Source: Clostridiales bacterium (lineage in GTDB: Bacteria; Bacillota; Clostridia; Oscillospirales; QAMX01). From it: a stretch of 5,787 bases of DNA. The position numbers and the translations under genes are program-made. Of this stretch, positions 5,381-5,787 are shown in pieces. The stretch covers positions 1 through 5,787 of the forward strand of contig JAEERN010000134.1 in the NCBI GenBank assembly GCA_016285815.1. The letters run 5' to 3'. Within the stretch, counting starts at the first letter, position 1, and every line of letters begins with the position of its first letter. The notes under the pieces were generated by a model, which saw only the letters and a list, made by a program, of their open reading frames with translations, had not been told where the DNA came from and did not search any database.

Positions 5381-5787
5381 GAGCCGTCGTCGTGGGAAGC
5401 TGCAACGCGGACCTGACGGTCTATACCGACCGGATCCCCGTCAACGGCGAGACCGTTTCGGGGCGGCGGCTGGTGATCGGTCCCGGCGGCAAGGGCCTGA
5501 ACCAGGCCACCGCGCTGGCCCGGGCCGGGGCGGAGACCGCCATGGTCTGCCGTCTGGGCCGGGATCTGCTGGCCGAGGCCGTCACGGGGCACTTCGCCGC
5601 CGAAGGGATCTCCGAGCGCCATGTGATCCGGGACCCGTCCTGTCAGACCGGCACGGCCACCATCCTGGTGGACGCCGTCACCGGCGACAACCGCATCGTC
5701 GTGGTCCCCGGCGCCAACGGCCTGCTGTCCGCGGCGGACGTCGAGGCCGCGGCGGCGGAGATTGCCGCTGCGGACGTGCTGCTGCTC
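5377..5787 (+). CDS. rbsK: Ribokinase, PfkB family (3' end outside window)
   Basis: The first 137 codons of a PfkB-family sugar kinase run open to the right edge. Ribokinase phosphorylates ribose at O5 with ATP, feeding the pentose phosphate pathway. Residues 4-12 (VVVGSCNAD) carry Asn10 and Asp12, and GPGGKGLNQA (35-44) carries Gly38, Lys39 and Asn42; these correspond to sugar-contacting positions of E. coli RbsK at a steady offset of four residues. GETVSG (24-29) and VVVPGANGLLS (108-118) also match ribokinase. Leu41 replaces the Ala common in GGKGANQA. The ATP-binding C-terminal half with the catalytic GAGD motif is not in the window, so a related sugar or nucleoside kinase cannot be excluded. 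GTG start: the sequence GTGA (5377-5380) contains both this start and the lipoprotein stop, implying coupled translation. Confidence 0.9.
   Translation, partial: MRAVVVGSCNADLTVYTDRIPVNGETVSGRRLVIGPGGKGLNQATALARAGAETAMVCRLGRDLLAEAVTGHFAAEGISERHVIRDPSCQTGTATILVDAVTGDNRIVVVPGANGLLSAADVEAAAAEIAAADVLLL

Noticed and set aside
1..5787. CRISPR array, insertion sequence, phage or defence system
   Set aside because: No regularly spaced repeats, transposase, integrase, nuclease or toxin-like gene was seen; the tRNA genes show no attachment-site duplication within the window.

Overview
The window is a GC-rich bacterial chromosomal segment with six protein genes (one cut by the right edge) and two tRNA genes. 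No mobile element, CRISPR array or rRNA is visible. Good SD sites, consensus-like sigma-70/sigma-A promoters, tRNA genes without an encoded CCA end, and a lipoprotein with a Thr/Pro/Ser-rich linker fit a high-GC member of the Clostridia (Bacillota), perhaps a gut commensal. That placement is inference from style, not from a marker gene.

Left part, minus strand: a complete two-gene serine tRNA operon. It has a perfect TTGACA-17-TATAAT promoter with an extended -10 (302-330), then tRNA-Ser(UGA), tRNA-Ser(GCU) and an intrinsic terminator (37-65). Next, also on the minus strand, is a family GH4 NAD/Mn-dependent glycosidase gene (531-1811) with its own promoter (1855-1883) and a palindromic terminator (475-505). 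The 200 bases between the GH4 stop and the tRNA promoter hold only GC-rich dyads and copies of a 9-base word.

Middle: a divergent intergenic region of about 325 bases (1824-2148) carries the GH4 promoter, three dyads of unknown role, and a strong promoter (2048-2076) for the rightward genes.

Right part, plus strand: a tightly packed probable operon. It starts with ATP-dependent 6-phosphofructokinase (pfkA). Four bases later comes a membrane-anchored alpha/beta hydrolase, then a lipoprotein with a transglutaminase-like domain, and finally ribokinase (rbsK), whose GTG start overlaps the previous stop by four bases and whose 3' end lies outside the window. Two cytoplasmic sugar kinases thus flank two envelope proteins. 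The GH4 enzyme, PFK and ribokinase all belong to carbohydrate use; the roles of the hydrolase and lipoprotein in this setting are unknown.

Points that merit a second look are a Cys-to-Ser change at the expected nucleophile of the transglutaminase-like domain, several changed effector-site residues in PFK, a perfect 28-bp palindrome just inside the hydrolase gene, the CHGI signature of the GH4 enzyme, and the dyad-rich intergenic regions. Nothing here clearly amounts to a new defence or mobile system; most of the window is ordinary housekeeping and sugar metabolism.
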